Part shown: positions 53,133 through 62,675 of the stretch, one piece after another
How the letters are laid out: each line of letters opens with the position of its first letter
Numbering within the stretch: the stretch's first letter is position 1
Assembly: GCF_023703325.1 (NCBI RefSeq)
Contig: NZ_JAMQGM010000001.1
Span: forward strand, 237,745 to 301,744
Source of the DNA: Streptomyces meridianus
GTDB lineage: Bacteria > Actinomycetota > Actinomycetes > Streptomycetales > Streptomycetaceae
DNA length: 64,000 nt
Direction: 5' to 3'
Made by a program: the position numbers and the translations under genes
Notes under the pieces: model-generated
The model's database searches: none
Seen by the model: only the letters and a program-made list of their open reading frames with translations
Told to the model about the DNA's origin: nothing

Positions 53133-54203
53133 TCAGCACGGCAGCACGTGGACGTGAGCCGCCGGTTCCCGGTCCGCCGACGCCATCAGCGCCGTACGCA
53201 CCACCGTCGCGAGCTCGTCCGGGCGGTCGCGCAGCCTCCTGGGCTCGGCCCGGACCACCATGAGGCCGAGCTGCTCCAGCTGCTCGCGCTTTCCCGCGAA
53301 CTCCCCTGGCCCGCCGGCCTCGTGGCCGCGATGCATGCCGTCGATCTCCAACGCGATCGCGTGGTCCGGCCAGTAGGCGTCCACACAACCGAGTGACGGG
53401 CCGTCCGGAAGCCGCAGTTCGACGTTCCACAGCGGCTCCGGCAGGCCGTGCGCACGCACCACGGCGTACAACCGGCCCTCGGCCAGCGCCCGCCCCTCCG
53501 CATGCAGTGACTCCACCGCGTCCATCACCGGCGGGCGCGTCAACAGCCGCGCCCGCCCGAGTTCACCGACGATCGCCGTGGCGTCGCAGCGTCCGCTGCG
53601 CAGCGCCTCGGTGAGCAGACGCCGGATCGTCACCGGGTCGTCGAGTCCGTCCACGGCATCTGCCAGGGCGCGGGTCACGGGTGCGACGGGAACCCCGGTG
53701 ACCTCCAGCGGTCGGGGCGGCACCTGACAGCGCACGACGTTGACCGGGCCGACCGAACGCACCCGGCGCGTCCGGGGTACCAGGACGTCGATGCGGTCGA
53801 TCGCCGTCAGCGGCGGGGCGGAGGCGAAGCCGTGCAGGTTGAGCGCCGCCAGCCCGGTGATCATCGCTTCCGTGGAACTCTCCGGTGAGCCGGGCTGCCG
53901 CGGAAAGGAAGAGGCGCCGTGCCGGACCCCCGGTACCGGGGACGGCCGGACGGCGGACGCGTCGACCGGCCGCTCCGCGTACATCAGCGCCGCGTGCAGC
54001 CGCTCCTCGCTGGTGGGCGGCCCCGGGTGGAGCAGGAAAACCCCGGGCAGGATCTGCCGCCAGGGGCCGCCCGGCGCACACCGGTCGGCGGCGTCGGCGG
54101 GGGAGACCCCGTGGTCACGGAGTTGACGCAGCGTCAGGAGGACGGGTCCGCCATCGGCGAGATGGCTCAGAGGGCGGGGAGAGAGGGGGGTGTTGGGGTA
54201 CAT
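53133..54203 (-). CDS. AbiEi-like N-terminal domain plus DUF559/Vsr-like endonuclease domain
   Basis: 356 residues from the ATG at 54203. The N-terminal region has a helix-turn-helix (LLTLRQLRDHGVSPADAADRC) followed by WRQILPGVFLLHPGPPTSEERLHAALMYA, the layout of AbiEi-type antitoxin winged helices. A middle domain (about 100-230) contains the beta strands IDVLVPRTRRVRSVG and PVAPVTRALADAVDGL. The C-terminal part resembles DUF559/Vsr endonucleases: LGCVDAYWPDHAIALEIDG with Asp and Glu-x-Asp, then REQLEQLGLMVVRAEPRRL. The combination is frequent in actinobacteria without an AbiEii toxin; none is adjacent. Function (defence, regulation) is unproven. A longer start at 54284 adds an Arg/Gly-rich segment. 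Confidence 0.8.
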   Translation of the reverse strand: MYPNTPLSPRPLSHLADGGPVLLTLRQLRDHGVSPADAADRCAPGGPWRQILPGVFLLHPGPPTSEERLHAALMYAERPVDASAVRPSPVPGVRHGASSFPRQPGSPESSTEAMITGLAALNLHGFASAPPLTAIDRIDVLVPRTRRVRSVGPVNVVRCQVPPRPLEVTGVPVAPVTRALADAVDGLDDPVTIRRLLTEALRSGRCDATAIVGELGRARLLTRPPVMDAVESLHAEGRALAEGRLYAVVRAHGLPEPLWNVELRLPDGPSLGCVDAYWPDHAIALEIDGMHRGHEAGGPGEFAGKREQLEQLGLMVVRAEPRRLRDRPDELATVVRTALMASADREPAAHVHVLPC

Positions 54204-54350
54204 GAACCCCCGATTCCCTCCCCGGCCCCGCCTCCTAACGCCTGTTACACGCTCGTCGACAAACCAGAACGGTCCTGTCCTCAAGTGGCGCGGGACGACA
54301 ACCGATCATGAATGCCGCCCACGGACCCTCCGCTGCCCGAGCCGCCCTGG

Positions 54351-56948
54351 TCAGGCGGCCGCCTCGTCGCACGCCTGGGCCCGCAGGGCACGCGCGAGGT
54401 CGTCGTGCGCCTCCAGGACGATGCGGCGGAGCGCAGGAGCCGCATCCCGGTGCGCGTCGAGCCACGCGCCGGCCGTGTCCAGGGTCCGCCGGTCCGCCTG
54501 GAAGACCGGGAACAGACCGCGGACCAACGACAGGGCGGTCTCGATCGACCGCTCCCGCCACACCGTCTCCAGCACGGCGAAGTACTTCTCGGTGTAGGGC
54601 GCGAGCAACTCCTGCTGCCCCGGCTGCTGGAAGCCGGCGACGGTGGCCTTCACCAGCGCGTTGGAGAGCGTGTCGGACTCGATCACGTTCGCCCACGCCT
54701 CGGCCTTGATCTCGGCGGACGGCCGGGCGGCCAGGCAGCGGATCCGGTGCTGCCGGCCTGCTGCCGTGTCGTCGCGGGCCAGTTCTCCCGCGATGTCGGC
54801 GGCACCGACGGCGCCGTGCGCGGCGAGCGGCTCCAGGAACGTCCAGCGCAGCTCCTGGTCGACGTCGAGGCCGTCGATCTTCGCGGTGCCGGCCAGCAGC
54901 CCTTGGAGCAACTGCAGATGAGGCTCCGCGGTGGCCCTCGCGGCGAAGAACCGGGCCCACGCGAGCTGGTGGCCGCTGCCCGGTTCGGCGAGCCGCAGTT
55001 CGCGCAGCGCGCCCTCGGCCAGTTCCTGGCCCGCCTCCTCGCGCCGTTCGGGCGCGGTGTAGTGGAGCAGGGCCGTGCCGGCCCAGGCGTGCAGCATCTG
55101 CAGCACCCCGACCCCGCTCTCGCGCCCGGCGAACCGCAGCACGAGTGCGAGGAAGTCCCGGGCGGGCATGAGCCCGTCACGGGTCAGGTTCCACAGCGCC
55201 GACCAGCACAGCGCCCGGGCCAGCGGGTCGGTCAGTTCGCCGAGGTGCGCGCGCAGCGTGGCGAGCGACTCCTCGTCGAAGCGGACCTTGCCGTACGTGA
55301 GGTCCTCGTCGTTGACCAGGATCAGTTCCGGCCGCTCGGCACCGGCCAGTTCCCCGACCACCGTGCGCGGTCCGTCGACGTCCACCTCGGCGCGGGCGTA
55401 GCGCACGAGGGCGCCGCCGGCCTCCTCCCGCCGGTAGAGCCCGACCGCCGCCCGGTGCGGCCGCAGCTGCGGGTACGACGGGTCCGCCTCCTGGACGACG
55501 GCCAGCTCGGTGATCCGGCCCGCGGCGCTGTACGTGGCCTGCGGGGTCAGGGAGTTGACACCGGCGGTCTGCAGCCAGGAGCGCGACCACTGGGCCATGT
55601 CGCGGCCCGACGTCTCCTCGAGGGCGGCCAGCAGATGCTCGAGCCGGGTGTTGCCGTACGCGTGCCGCTTGAAGTAGCGGCGCGCACCCTCGAGGAACGC
55701 GTCCGGTCCGACGTAGGCGACGAGCTGCTTCAGCACGGCCGCGCCCTTGGCGTAGGTGATGCCGTCGAAGTTGAGCTTGGCGTCCTCGAGGTCGTGGATG
55801 TCGGCCGTGACCGGGTGCGTGGACGGCAGCTGGTCGGCGCGGTAGGCCCAGGACTTGCGCTGGTTGGCGAAGGTGATCCAGCCGTCCTTGAACCGGGTGG
55901 CCTCGACGAGGGCGAACGCGCCCATGAAGTCGGCGAAGGACTCCTTGAGCCACAGGTCGTCCCACCACTCCATGGTGACGAGGTCGCCGAACCACATGTG
56001 GGCCATCTCGTGCAGGATCACGTTCGCCCGGTTCTCGTACGACGTCTGCGTGGTCTTCCCGCGGAAGACGTACTTCTCGTGGAAGGTGACGCAGCCGGGG
56101 TTCTCCATCGCCCCCAGGTTGTACTCGGGCACGAAGGCCTGGTCGTACTTGCCGAACGGGTAGGGGTAGTCGAAGTTGTCGTGGAAGAAGTCCAGGCCCT
56201 GCCGGGTGACGGTGAAGATGTCGTCGGCGTCGAAGTACCGGGCCAGCGACTTGCGGCAGAGCGCCCCGAGCGGGATCTCGAGCGCCGCGCCGTCGGCGCC
56301 GGTGCGACTGTAGTGGTCGTGAACGTAGTGGTATGGGCCGGCGAGGACGGTCGTGATGTACGTCGAGATCGGCTGTGTGGGCACGAACCGCCACGTCGAC
56401 GCCGTGTCGTCGACGGGCTCTGCCTTGCCGTCCCGGTCGCCGTTGCTGAGCACGGTCCAGTCGGAGGGCGCGGTGACCGAGAACGTGAACGGCGCCTTCA
56501 GGTCCGGCTGTTCGAAGTTCGCGAACACACGGCGCGCGTCGGCCGGCTCGTACTGGGTGTAGAGGTAGACCTCCCCGTCCTCCGGGTCGGCGAACCGGTG
56601 CATGCCCTCGCCGGTGCGGCTGAAGGCACACCGGGCGTCCACCACCAGCTCGTTCTCCGCGGCCAGCGAGTCCAGGGCGATCCGTGATCCGTCGAAGACG
56701 GCCGCGGGGTCCAGCGCCCGGCCGTTGAGCGTCACGGACGTCACCGACGGCGCGATCAGGTCGGCGAAGGTCGAGGCGCCGGGCTCGGCGCAGCGGAACC
56801 GGATGGTCGCCACCGAGCGGAAGGTGTGCGGGCCCTCATCCGGCGCGGCCGTCGCCGACCGCAGGTCGAGGGAGACCTCGTAGGCGTCCAGGGCAAGCAG
56901 CCGGGCCCGTTCCCGGGCCTCCTCACGGGTCAGGTTCTCGCCTGGCAC
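54351..56948 (-). CDS. pepN: Aminopeptidase N (M1 family), copy 2
   Basis: 865 residues from a GTG at 56948. Motifs: GAMENPGCVTFHEKYVF, zinc site HEMAHMWFGDLVTMEW, third ligand in WLKESFADF, and the ERAP1-like C-terminal domain. It starts with the same MPGENLTREEA as copy 1 and keeps the same domain order and nearly the same length, so the two are paralogues. Differences in the substrate-pocket region (PGCVTFHEKY here, AGAVTIRDQY in copy 1) suggest different residue preferences. It is cytoplasmic. Own promoter upstream in the 150-base gap before the divergent nitroreductase gene. Confidence 0.95.
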   Translation of the reverse strand: MPGENLTREEARERARLLALDAYEVSLDLRSATAAPDEGPHTFRSVATIRFRCAEPGASTFADLIAPSVTSVTLNGRALDPAAVFDGSRIALDSLAAENELVVDARCAFSRTGEGMHRFADPEDGEVYLYTQYEPADARRVFANFEQPDLKAPFTFSVTAPSDWTVLSNGDRDGKAEPVDDTASTWRFVPTQPISTYITTVLAGPYHYVHDHYSRTGADGAALEIPLGALCRKSLARYFDADDIFTVTRQGLDFFHDNFDYPYPFGKYDQAFVPEYNLGAMENPGCVTFHEKYVFRGKTTQTSYENRANVILHEMAHMWFGDLVTMEWWDDLWLKESFADFMGAFALVEATRFKDGWITFANQRKSWAYRADQLPSTHPVTADIHDLEDAKLNFDGITYAKGAAVLKQLVAYVGPDAFLEGARRYFKRHAYGNTRLEHLLAALEETSGRDMAQWSRSWLQTAGVNSLTPQATYSAAGRITELAVVQEADPSYPQLRPHRAAVGLYRREEAGGALVRYARAEVDVDGPRTVVGELAGAERPELILVNDEDLTYGKVRFDEESLATLRAHLGELTDPLARALCWSALWNLTRDGLMPARDFLALVLRFAGRESGVGVLQMLHAWAGTALLHYTAPERREEAGQELAEGALRELRLAEPGSGHQLAWARFFAARATAEPHLQLLQGLLAGTAKIDGLDVDQELRWTFLEPLAAHGAVGAADIAGELARDDTAAGRQHRIRCLAARPSAEIKAEAWANVIESDTLSNALVKATVAGFQQPGQQELLAPYTEKYFAVLETVWRERSIETALSLVRGLFPVFQADRRTLDTAGAWLDAHRDAAPALRRIVLEAHDDLARALRAQACDEAAA

Positions 56949-57098
56949 GACCGACTCCTTCGTCTTGTCCGTCTCATGTCTCGAATCCCGATCGCCCGCA
57001 TCATGTCACGCGTCCCTGCGGGCACCGCCGGGGAATGAGCCGGAGGATCAGGGCGTTGTGCAGGCTGACCGCATCCAGGGAACCTGCGAGGAGATGCC

Positions 57099-57767
57099 GT
57101 GACCGCGCCCGAGAACACCCCCGCCGCCGCGTCCGACGACGAGCCGACGTCCGTCGACTTCTGGTTCGACCCCGTCTGCCCGTGGGCCTGGCTGACCTCG
57201 CGCTGGATGCTCGAGGTCGAGAAGGTGCGCCCGGTGCGGGTCCGCTGGCACGTGATGAGCCTGGCGGTGCTCAACGAGCCCAAGATCCACGAACTCCCGG
57301 AGGAGTACCGGGAGATGCTGGCGACCACGGCGTGGGGGCCGGTCCGGGTCGCGATCGCGGCGGAGCAGAAGTTCGGCAGCGAGGTGCTCGGCCCGCTCTA
57401 CACCGCATTCGGGACGCGCTTCCACAACGAGGACAGGCCCCGCGACCGGGAGACCGTGATCCTCGCGCTGCAGGACGCCGGACTGCCGGAGGACCTGGCG
57501 GACTTCATGGGCTCGACCGAGTACGACGAGGAGCTGCGCCAGTCGCACCGCGAGGGCATCGAGCTGGTCGGCCAGGAGGTCGGCACCCCCGTCATCGCCA
57601 CCCCCGGACCGGACGGGGAGCGGGTGGCCTTCTTCGGCCCGGTCGTCACCCCGGCGCCGAAGGGTGAGGCCGCGGCCAGGCTGTGGGACGGAACCCTGCT
57701 GGTCGCCGCCACCCCCGGCTTCTACGAGATCAAGCGGACCCGGACCGAGCGCCCGATCTTCGACTGA
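57099..57767 (+). CDS. DsbA-fold protein, mycothiol-dependent nitroreductase (Rv2466c) family
   Basis: 222 residues from a GTG at 57099, behind GAGGAG. FWFDPVCPWAWLTSRWMLEVEKVRPVRVRWHVMSL is the family's thioredoxin-fold opening. The active site reads CPWA: the nucleophilic Cys (29) is kept but the second Cys of CPWC in Rv2466c is Ala. VGTPVIATPGPDGERVAFFGPV holds the cis-Pro. The group reduces nitro compounds or oxidants with mycothiol, the actinobacterial thiol, and protects against oxidative stress. A monothiol mechanism is expected. Divergent from pepN copy 2. Confidence 0.9.
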   Translation: MTAPENTPAAASDDEPTSVDFWFDPVCPWAWLTSRWMLEVEKVRPVRVRWHVMSLAVLNEPKIHELPEEYREMLATTAWGPVRVAIAAEQKFGSEVLGPLYTAFGTRFHNEDRPRDRETVILALQDAGLPEDLADFMGSTEYDEELRQSHREGIELVGQEVGTPVIATPGPDGERVAFFGPVVTPAPKGEAAARLWDGTLLVAATPGFYEIKRTRTERPIFD

Positions 57768-57842
57768 GGCATGGCCGGAGCGATGCCGGTCATCTCGGCA
57801 TGACGTGGCCCCGCCCGCAGGCGTCGGTGGGAGAAGTCCGGC

Positions 57843-59264
57843 TCAGTCGCGCGTGACGCCGGCCCGCTTCTGCCGTATCAGGCCGACGCCGGCGAGCACC
57901 GCCGCGAGCCCGCCGGTGAAGTACAGCTGGACCCGGGTGTCGTCCTGGCCCGCCATGAGCACCAGAATCGCGGCCACACCTGCCAGTGCCGCCCAGGTCA
58001 GACCCGGGAAAAGCCACATCCGGACGACAAGCTTCTCCGGAGCCTCGCGCTCCAGCCGCCGCCGCATCCGCAGCTGCGCCACCGCGATGAAGCCCCACAC
58101 GACGAGTACCGCCGCACCGACCATGTTCAGCAGCCACTTGAAGACCGTGTCCGGCCACCAGTAGCTCAGCAGCACCGCGAAGAAGCCGAAGACCGAGGAG
58201 GCCAGCACCGCGAGACGGGGCACGCCGCCGCTCACCGCGCCGAGGAACTTCGGTCCCTCGCCCCGGGCGATGAGCGAGTAGGCCATGCGGGAGGAGCCGT
58301 AGATGTTGGCGTTCATCGCCGACAGCAGCGCGACCAGCACGATCACGTTCATCAGCTGGCCCGCGGCGGGGATCCCGATGTGGCCGAGAGCGGCGACGTA
58401 GGGGCCGTCCTCGACGACCGCCTTGTCGTCCCACGGCACCAGGGTGACGATGACGAGCATGGAGCCGACGTAGAAGACGGCGATCCGCCACATCGCGGTG
58501 CGCACGGCCTTCGCCACGCCCTTCACCGGGTGCTCGGACTCTGCCGCGGCGATGGTGACGGTCTCCAGACCGCCGTAGGCGAAGACGGATGCCAACAGGC
58601 CGACGACCAGGCCGTTCGTGCCGTTGGGGAGGAACCCGCCCTCGCCCGTGAGGTTGGCGGTGCCCACCGGCTCGGTGCCCGGCAGAACGCCGAAGACCGC
58701 GAGGCCGCCCAGTATCAGGAACAGCGCGATGGCGCCGACCTTCAGGGCCGCGAACCAGAACTCGAACTCGCCGAAGTTGCTGACGGCCGCGAGGTTGGTG
58801 GCGCAGAACAGGGTCATGAACAGGGCGACCCACATCCAGGACTCGGTACCCGGGAGCCAACCCGTCATGATCTCGGCCGCGCCGATGGCCTCGGCGGCAA
58901 CGCCGACGCAGAGCAGCACCCAGAACATCCAGCCGGTGGTGAAACCGGCCCAGGGGCCGATCGCCCGCTCGGTGTGCACCGAGAACGATCCGGAGGCCGG
59001 ATGCGCGGCGGACAGTTCGCCCAGCATCCGCATGACGAGCATGACCAGCAGCCCGGACGCGGCGTACGCCAGGACGATCGACGGACCGGCCGCCGCGATG
59101 CCGGCGCCCGAGCCGACGAACAGTCCGGCGCCGATCACGCCGCCGAGCGCGATCATCGAGAGATGGCGCTGCTTCAGGCCGTGGGACAGCGGGGAGCCGG
59201 CGTCCTCGACGGACGGGTCGACGGCTGTGGGCACCGATGACTCGGATGTCCTGTTGATGGGCAT
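57843..59264 (-). CDS. Amino acid permease (APC family), copy 1
   Basis: 473 residues from the ATG at 59264; a GTG at 59291 would add nine. Twelve hydrophobic helices can be traced; the first contains the signature MIALGGVIGAGLFVGSGAGI, in which the unwound GVIGAG loop binds the amino acid carboxylate. Further marks are ASGSFSVHTERAIGPWAGF and SNFGEFEFWFAALKV. This is the AAT subgroup (GabP/CycA/AnsP-like) of proton-coupled permeases; the substrate is not predictable. It is close in sequence to the permease at 60524-61951. The two run in the same direction with bioY on the opposite strand between them. Confidence 0.93.
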   Translation of the reverse strand: MPINRTSESSVPTAVDPSVEDAGSPLSHGLKQRHLSMIALGGVIGAGLFVGSGAGIAAAGPSIVLAYAASGLLVMLVMRMLGELSAAHPASGSFSVHTERAIGPWAGFTTGWMFWVLLCVGVAAEAIGAAEIMTGWLPGTESWMWVALFMTLFCATNLAAVSNFGEFEFWFAALKVGAIALFLILGGLAVFGVLPGTEPVGTANLTGEGGFLPNGTNGLVVGLLASVFAYGGLETVTIAAAESEHPVKGVAKAVRTAMWRIAVFYVGSMLVIVTLVPWDDKAVVEDGPYVAALGHIGIPAAGQLMNVIVLVALLSAMNANIYGSSRMAYSLIARGEGPKFLGAVSGGVPRLAVLASSVFGFFAVLLSYWWPDTVFKWLLNMVGAAVLVVWGFIAVAQLRMRRRLEREAPEKLVVRMWLFPGLTWAALAGVAAILVLMAGQDDTRVQLYFTGGLAAVLAGVGLIRQKRAGVTRD

Positions 59265-59439
59265 TTCTGTCCAATGGATGAGAACGGGCACAAAGAAGCC
59301 TCAGTGTGAGGCCCGGTTCCGCCCAGAACAATGACGAGCCCCACACGCTCGCGATGCGGACACTGCGGTGACCGTGCGTGCCCGACGTCTCGTCAGGAAC
59401 GCTCGGCGGGGGGTGCTGGTGTTCGCCCGGTCCCAAGCA

Positions 59440-59528
59440 CGGCATCGGCAGCAGCGGCCGGTGCTGCCGATGCCGGACCTCCCGCTTGCGACCGGAAGTG
59501 CCTGCTCGGGAGCGTGCTGCTTCCGGTT
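59440..59528. other. Two strong hairpins in the 573-base permease-bioY gap
   Basis: Hairpin 1 has 14-bp perfect arms (59440-59453 and 59462-59475, cggcatcggcagca) with an 8-base loop. Hairpin 2 has accggaag (59491-59498) with cttccggt (59520-59527), plus a few wobble pairs. They lie mid-gap (59265-59837) between two divergent genes, too far from either stop for ordinary termination. Frames in this gap have poor codon use and I see no protein gene. Confidence 0.5.
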
Positions 59529-59752
59529 CGACGGGGCCGGGGGCGGTGCATCACCCACCTGTGCGGGCGAGTTCGCCACTCGACCGCGCCCGGCGGGGAG
59601 GCCGGAGGGGCGGGGCCGTGCCGGTAAGGGTTCCGGCGCGGCGGCGGAGCGTTTCCGGTGCGTGAGAATCCTCACGCCCGGTGGGCGTGTGCCGTCGGCG
59701 GCCGTGCCGCCCGGGGGCTTGTCCGGATGCCTCCCGAGCCGCAGGACCGGCT

Positions 59753-59781
59753 GTTCACCGCGAAGGTGAACGACCGTTCAC
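59753..59781. promoter_or_regulatory. Overlapping GTTCAC/GTGAAC palindromes upstream of bioY (BioQ-like operator)
   Basis: GTTCACC (59753-59759) and GGTGAAC (59765-59771) form one dyad; GTGAAC (59766-59771) and GTTCAC (59776-59781) form a second that shares the middle arm. TGAAC...GTTCA-type dyads are the known style of the actinobacterial biotin repressor BioQ. The block is about 57-85 bases before the bioY ATG. Confidence 0.6.
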
Positions 59782-59837
59782 AGGTGGGTTACGGTCGCTG
59801 GGTACGTACCCGTCCAACTCCCCATCAGGAGCCCCCG

Positions 59838-60437
59838 ATGAGCACTGCCCATGCCGCCGTCCGCCCCGGCGCGGTCCTCGCCGACGTGCTGACCGCCGAC
59901 GGCGCCTCCGGTGCCCGTGCGCGAGACGCGCTCCTCGTGGTCGGCGGTGCCGCCCTGACCGGCCTCGCCGCCCAGGTCAGCGTGCCGGTCCCGGGTTCGC
60001 CGGTGCCGGTCACCGGTCAGACGTTCGCGGCGCTGCTCGTCGGAGCCGCCCTCGGATCCCGTCGCGGCCCGGCCGCGCTCCTGCTCTACGCGCTGGCCGG
60101 GATGGCCGGGATGCCGTGGTTCGCCGGGGGGTCCTCGGGAGTCGCCGCGCCCTCGCTCGGCTACGTGCTCGGCATGGTTCTCGCCGCCGGAGCGGTCGGT
60201 GCGCTGGCGCGTCGCGGGGGCGACCGCGGGGTGCTGCGGACGGCGGGGACGATGGCCGTCGGCTCGGCCGTGATCTACGCGGTCGGTGTGCCGTGTCTCG
60301 CGCTCGCGGCCCACATGTCCCTCGGCCGGGCGGTGGCGGCCGGGCTGCTGCCGTTCCTGGTCGGCGACGCGCTCAAGGCCGCCCTGGCGATGGGGCTGCT
60401 GCCGGCTGCGTGGAGGCTGGCCGGCCGTCGCGGCTGA
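59838..60437 (+). CDS. bioY: Biotin transporter BioY (ECF S-component)
   Basis: 199 residues from the ATG at 59838, with AGGAG upstream. Six hydrophobic helices and the BioY signature VSVPVPGSPVPVTGQTFAALLVGAALGSRRGPAALLLYALAGMAGMPWFAGG with the biotin-binding Gly-rich turns; GLLPFLVGDALKAALAMGLLP marks the last helix. BioY binds biotin and works alone at low capacity or with the shared EcfA/EcfT energising module, which is not encoded here. Probable control through the dyad operator at 59753-59781. A longer in-frame start at 59658 runs through the operator and is rejected. Confidence 0.95.
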   Translation: MSTAHAAVRPGAVLADVLTADGASGARARDALLVVGGAALTGLAAQVSVPVPGSPVPVTGQTFAALLVGAALGSRRGPAALLLYALAGMAGMPWFAGGSSGVAAPSLGYVLGMVLAAGAVGALARRGGDRGVLRTAGTMAVGSAVIYAVGVPCLALAAHMSLGRAVAAGLLPFLVGDALKAALAMGLLPAAWRLAGRRG

Positions 60438-60457
60438 CTGCGGCACGGAAAACCGAG

Positions 60458-60503
60458 CCGGGGCCCGGGCCCGCCGCGAAGCTGCGGCGGACCCGGACCC
60501 CGG
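60458..60503. terminator. 20-bp hairpin between bioY and permease copy 2
   Basis: The arms 60458-60477 and 60484-60503 (ccggggcccgggcccgccgc) pair throughout with two G-U wobbles around gaagct. The hairpin separates the convergent stops at 60437 and 60524 and can serve both genes. Confidence 0.85.
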
Positions 60504-60523
60504 CCGTGGTCGGAACCGTGCGG

Positions 60524-61951
60524 CTACCGGGCCGCCCGAGCGCGGTGCCTGCGGCCGACGACCAGGCCGATCCCCAGCACCAGGGCGCCGACGAGCACGG
60601 ACATCAGCATCTGCGGACGGCCCTCCTTGTCGTACGTCATGTAGCCCACGACGAAGAGGATCATCGCGATCGTCGCGTACGTCAGGTAGGGGAAGAGCCA
60701 CATCCGCACCGTGTGCCGCTCCGGCATCTCGCGCTCGATGATCCGGCGCATCCGCAGCTGCGAGAAGCAGATGACGAGCCAGACGAAGAGCGCGACGGCG
60801 CCGGAGGAGTTCAGCAGGAACTGGAAGACCGTGTCCGGCGAGGTGTAGTTGAAGATCACCGCGACGAAGCCGAAGGCCACCGAGGCCCAGATCGCCGTCG
60901 CGGGCACCCCGCGCTTGTTCACCTGGGCGAAGGACTTCGGGGCGTCCCCGCGGCCGCCGAGGGAGAAGGCCATGCGGGAGGCCGTGTACAGCCCGGAGTT
61001 GAGGCAGGACAGGACCGCGGTCACGATGATCGCGTCCATCACGGTGCCCGCGTGCGGGATGCCGATGGCGTCCAGGGCCGCGACGTAACTGCCCTTCTCC
61101 GTGATGGACTTGTCGTTCCAGGGGAGCAGCGTGACGACGAGGGCGATCGAGCCGAGGTAGAACAGGGAGATCCGCCAGATCACGCTGTTGGTCGCCCTGC
61201 GGACCATCTTCGAGGGGTTCTCGGACTCACCCGCGGCGAGGGTCACGATCTCGCTGCCCATGAAGGAGAAGACGACGAGCAGCATGCCGGAGAGGATGGC
61301 TCCGGGCCCGTTCGGCAGGAACCCGCCTGCACCCGTGAGGTTCTTCGCGCCGACCGCGTCGGTGCCCGGCAGTACGCCGAAGACGGCGAGGCCGGCGATG
61401 ACGATGAACGCGGCGATCGCGACGACCTTGATGCCGGCGAACCAGAACTCGAACTCGCCGTAGGAGCCGACCGACGCGAGGTTGGTCAGGGTGAGGATCA
61501 CCATGACGATGAGTGCCCAGGACCACTGGGGCACGGCCGGTATCCACCCGGTGAGGATGGTGGCGGCGGCCGTCGCCTCGACGGCGAGTACCACGACCCA
61601 GAAGAACCAGTACAGCCATCCGATGGTGAAGCCCGCCCAGCGGCCGAGGGCGCGGTCCGCGTAGGCGGAGAAGGAGCCGGATGTCGGCTTGGCCGCGGAC
61701 ATCTCGCCGAGCATCCGCATGACGAGGACGACGAGCAGACCCGCCAGGGCGTACGAGACGAGGATGCCGGGTCCTGCGGCCGCGATGCCGGCGCTGGAGC
61801 CGACGAAGAGGCCGGCCCCGATGACGCCGCCAATGGCGATCATGGAGAGGTGGCGGTCCTTGAGACCGGCTTTGAGTCCATCGGGTGAATCATGATGCCC
61901 GGGGGTGACGGGCGACGTGTCCACCGAGGTGGTCGTCGGTTGCGCGCTCAT
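60524..61951 (-). CDS. Amino acid permease (APC family), copy 2
   Basis: 475 residues from the ATG at 61951. Twelve helices; MIAIGGVIGAGLFVGSSAGI is the carboxylate-binding loop of helix 1, with TSGSFSAYADRALGRWAGF and GSYGEFEFWFAGIKV as in copy 1. Lengths and motifs of the two copies agree closely, so they arose by duplication or belong to one subgroup (GABA/Asn/Ala-type permeases). The C-terminus is RRHRARAAR. The substrate is unknown. Its upstream gap (162 bases) separates it from the divergent rpiB gene and is less GC-rich near 61985-62045. Confidence 0.93.
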   Translation of the reverse strand: MSAQPTTTSVDTSPVTPGHHDSPDGLKAGLKDRHLSMIAIGGVIGAGLFVGSSAGIAAAGPGILVSYALAGLLVVLVMRMLGEMSAAKPTSGSFSAYADRALGRWAGFTIGWLYWFFWVVVLAVEATAAATILTGWIPAVPQWSWALIVMVILTLTNLASVGSYGEFEFWFAGIKVVAIAAFIVIAGLAVFGVLPGTDAVGAKNLTGAGGFLPNGPGAILSGMLLVVFSFMGSEIVTLAAGESENPSKMVRRATNSVIWRISLFYLGSIALVVTLLPWNDKSITEKGSYVAALDAIGIPHAGTVMDAIIVTAVLSCLNSGLYTASRMAFSLGGRGDAPKSFAQVNKRGVPATAIWASVAFGFVAVIFNYTSPDTVFQFLLNSSGAVALFVWLVICFSQLRMRRIIEREMPERHTVRMWLFPYLTYATIAMILFVVGYMTYDKEGRPQMLMSVLVGALVLGIGLVVGRRHRARAAR

Positions 61952-62113
61952 GCACGGTCCTTACGGTTCTCGGATTTCGAGCCTTCGCATTGAAACTCAG
62001 GTGAAACGGTTACGGAACCCCTTATTCCGGATAGTTGCGTACGTCTCATGCAGGGAAAGCGCAGGGACCACCCGCACCGCTTTCCCCGCCGCGGCCGTGC
62101 CACACTTCGGGGC

Positions 62114-62602
<489 letters not shown>

Positions 62603-62675
62603 CGGCGCGGCGGCGGGTTCCGGCCCACCGCCGCGGCCGGCACAGTCAGCCCGTACGCGCCGACCGGAGAGACCC

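Noticed and set aside
53133..54203. Complete AbiE toxin-antitoxin pair
   Set aside because: No nucleotidyltransferase (AbiEii) gene is found on either side; neighbours are a phosphoesterase and pepN.
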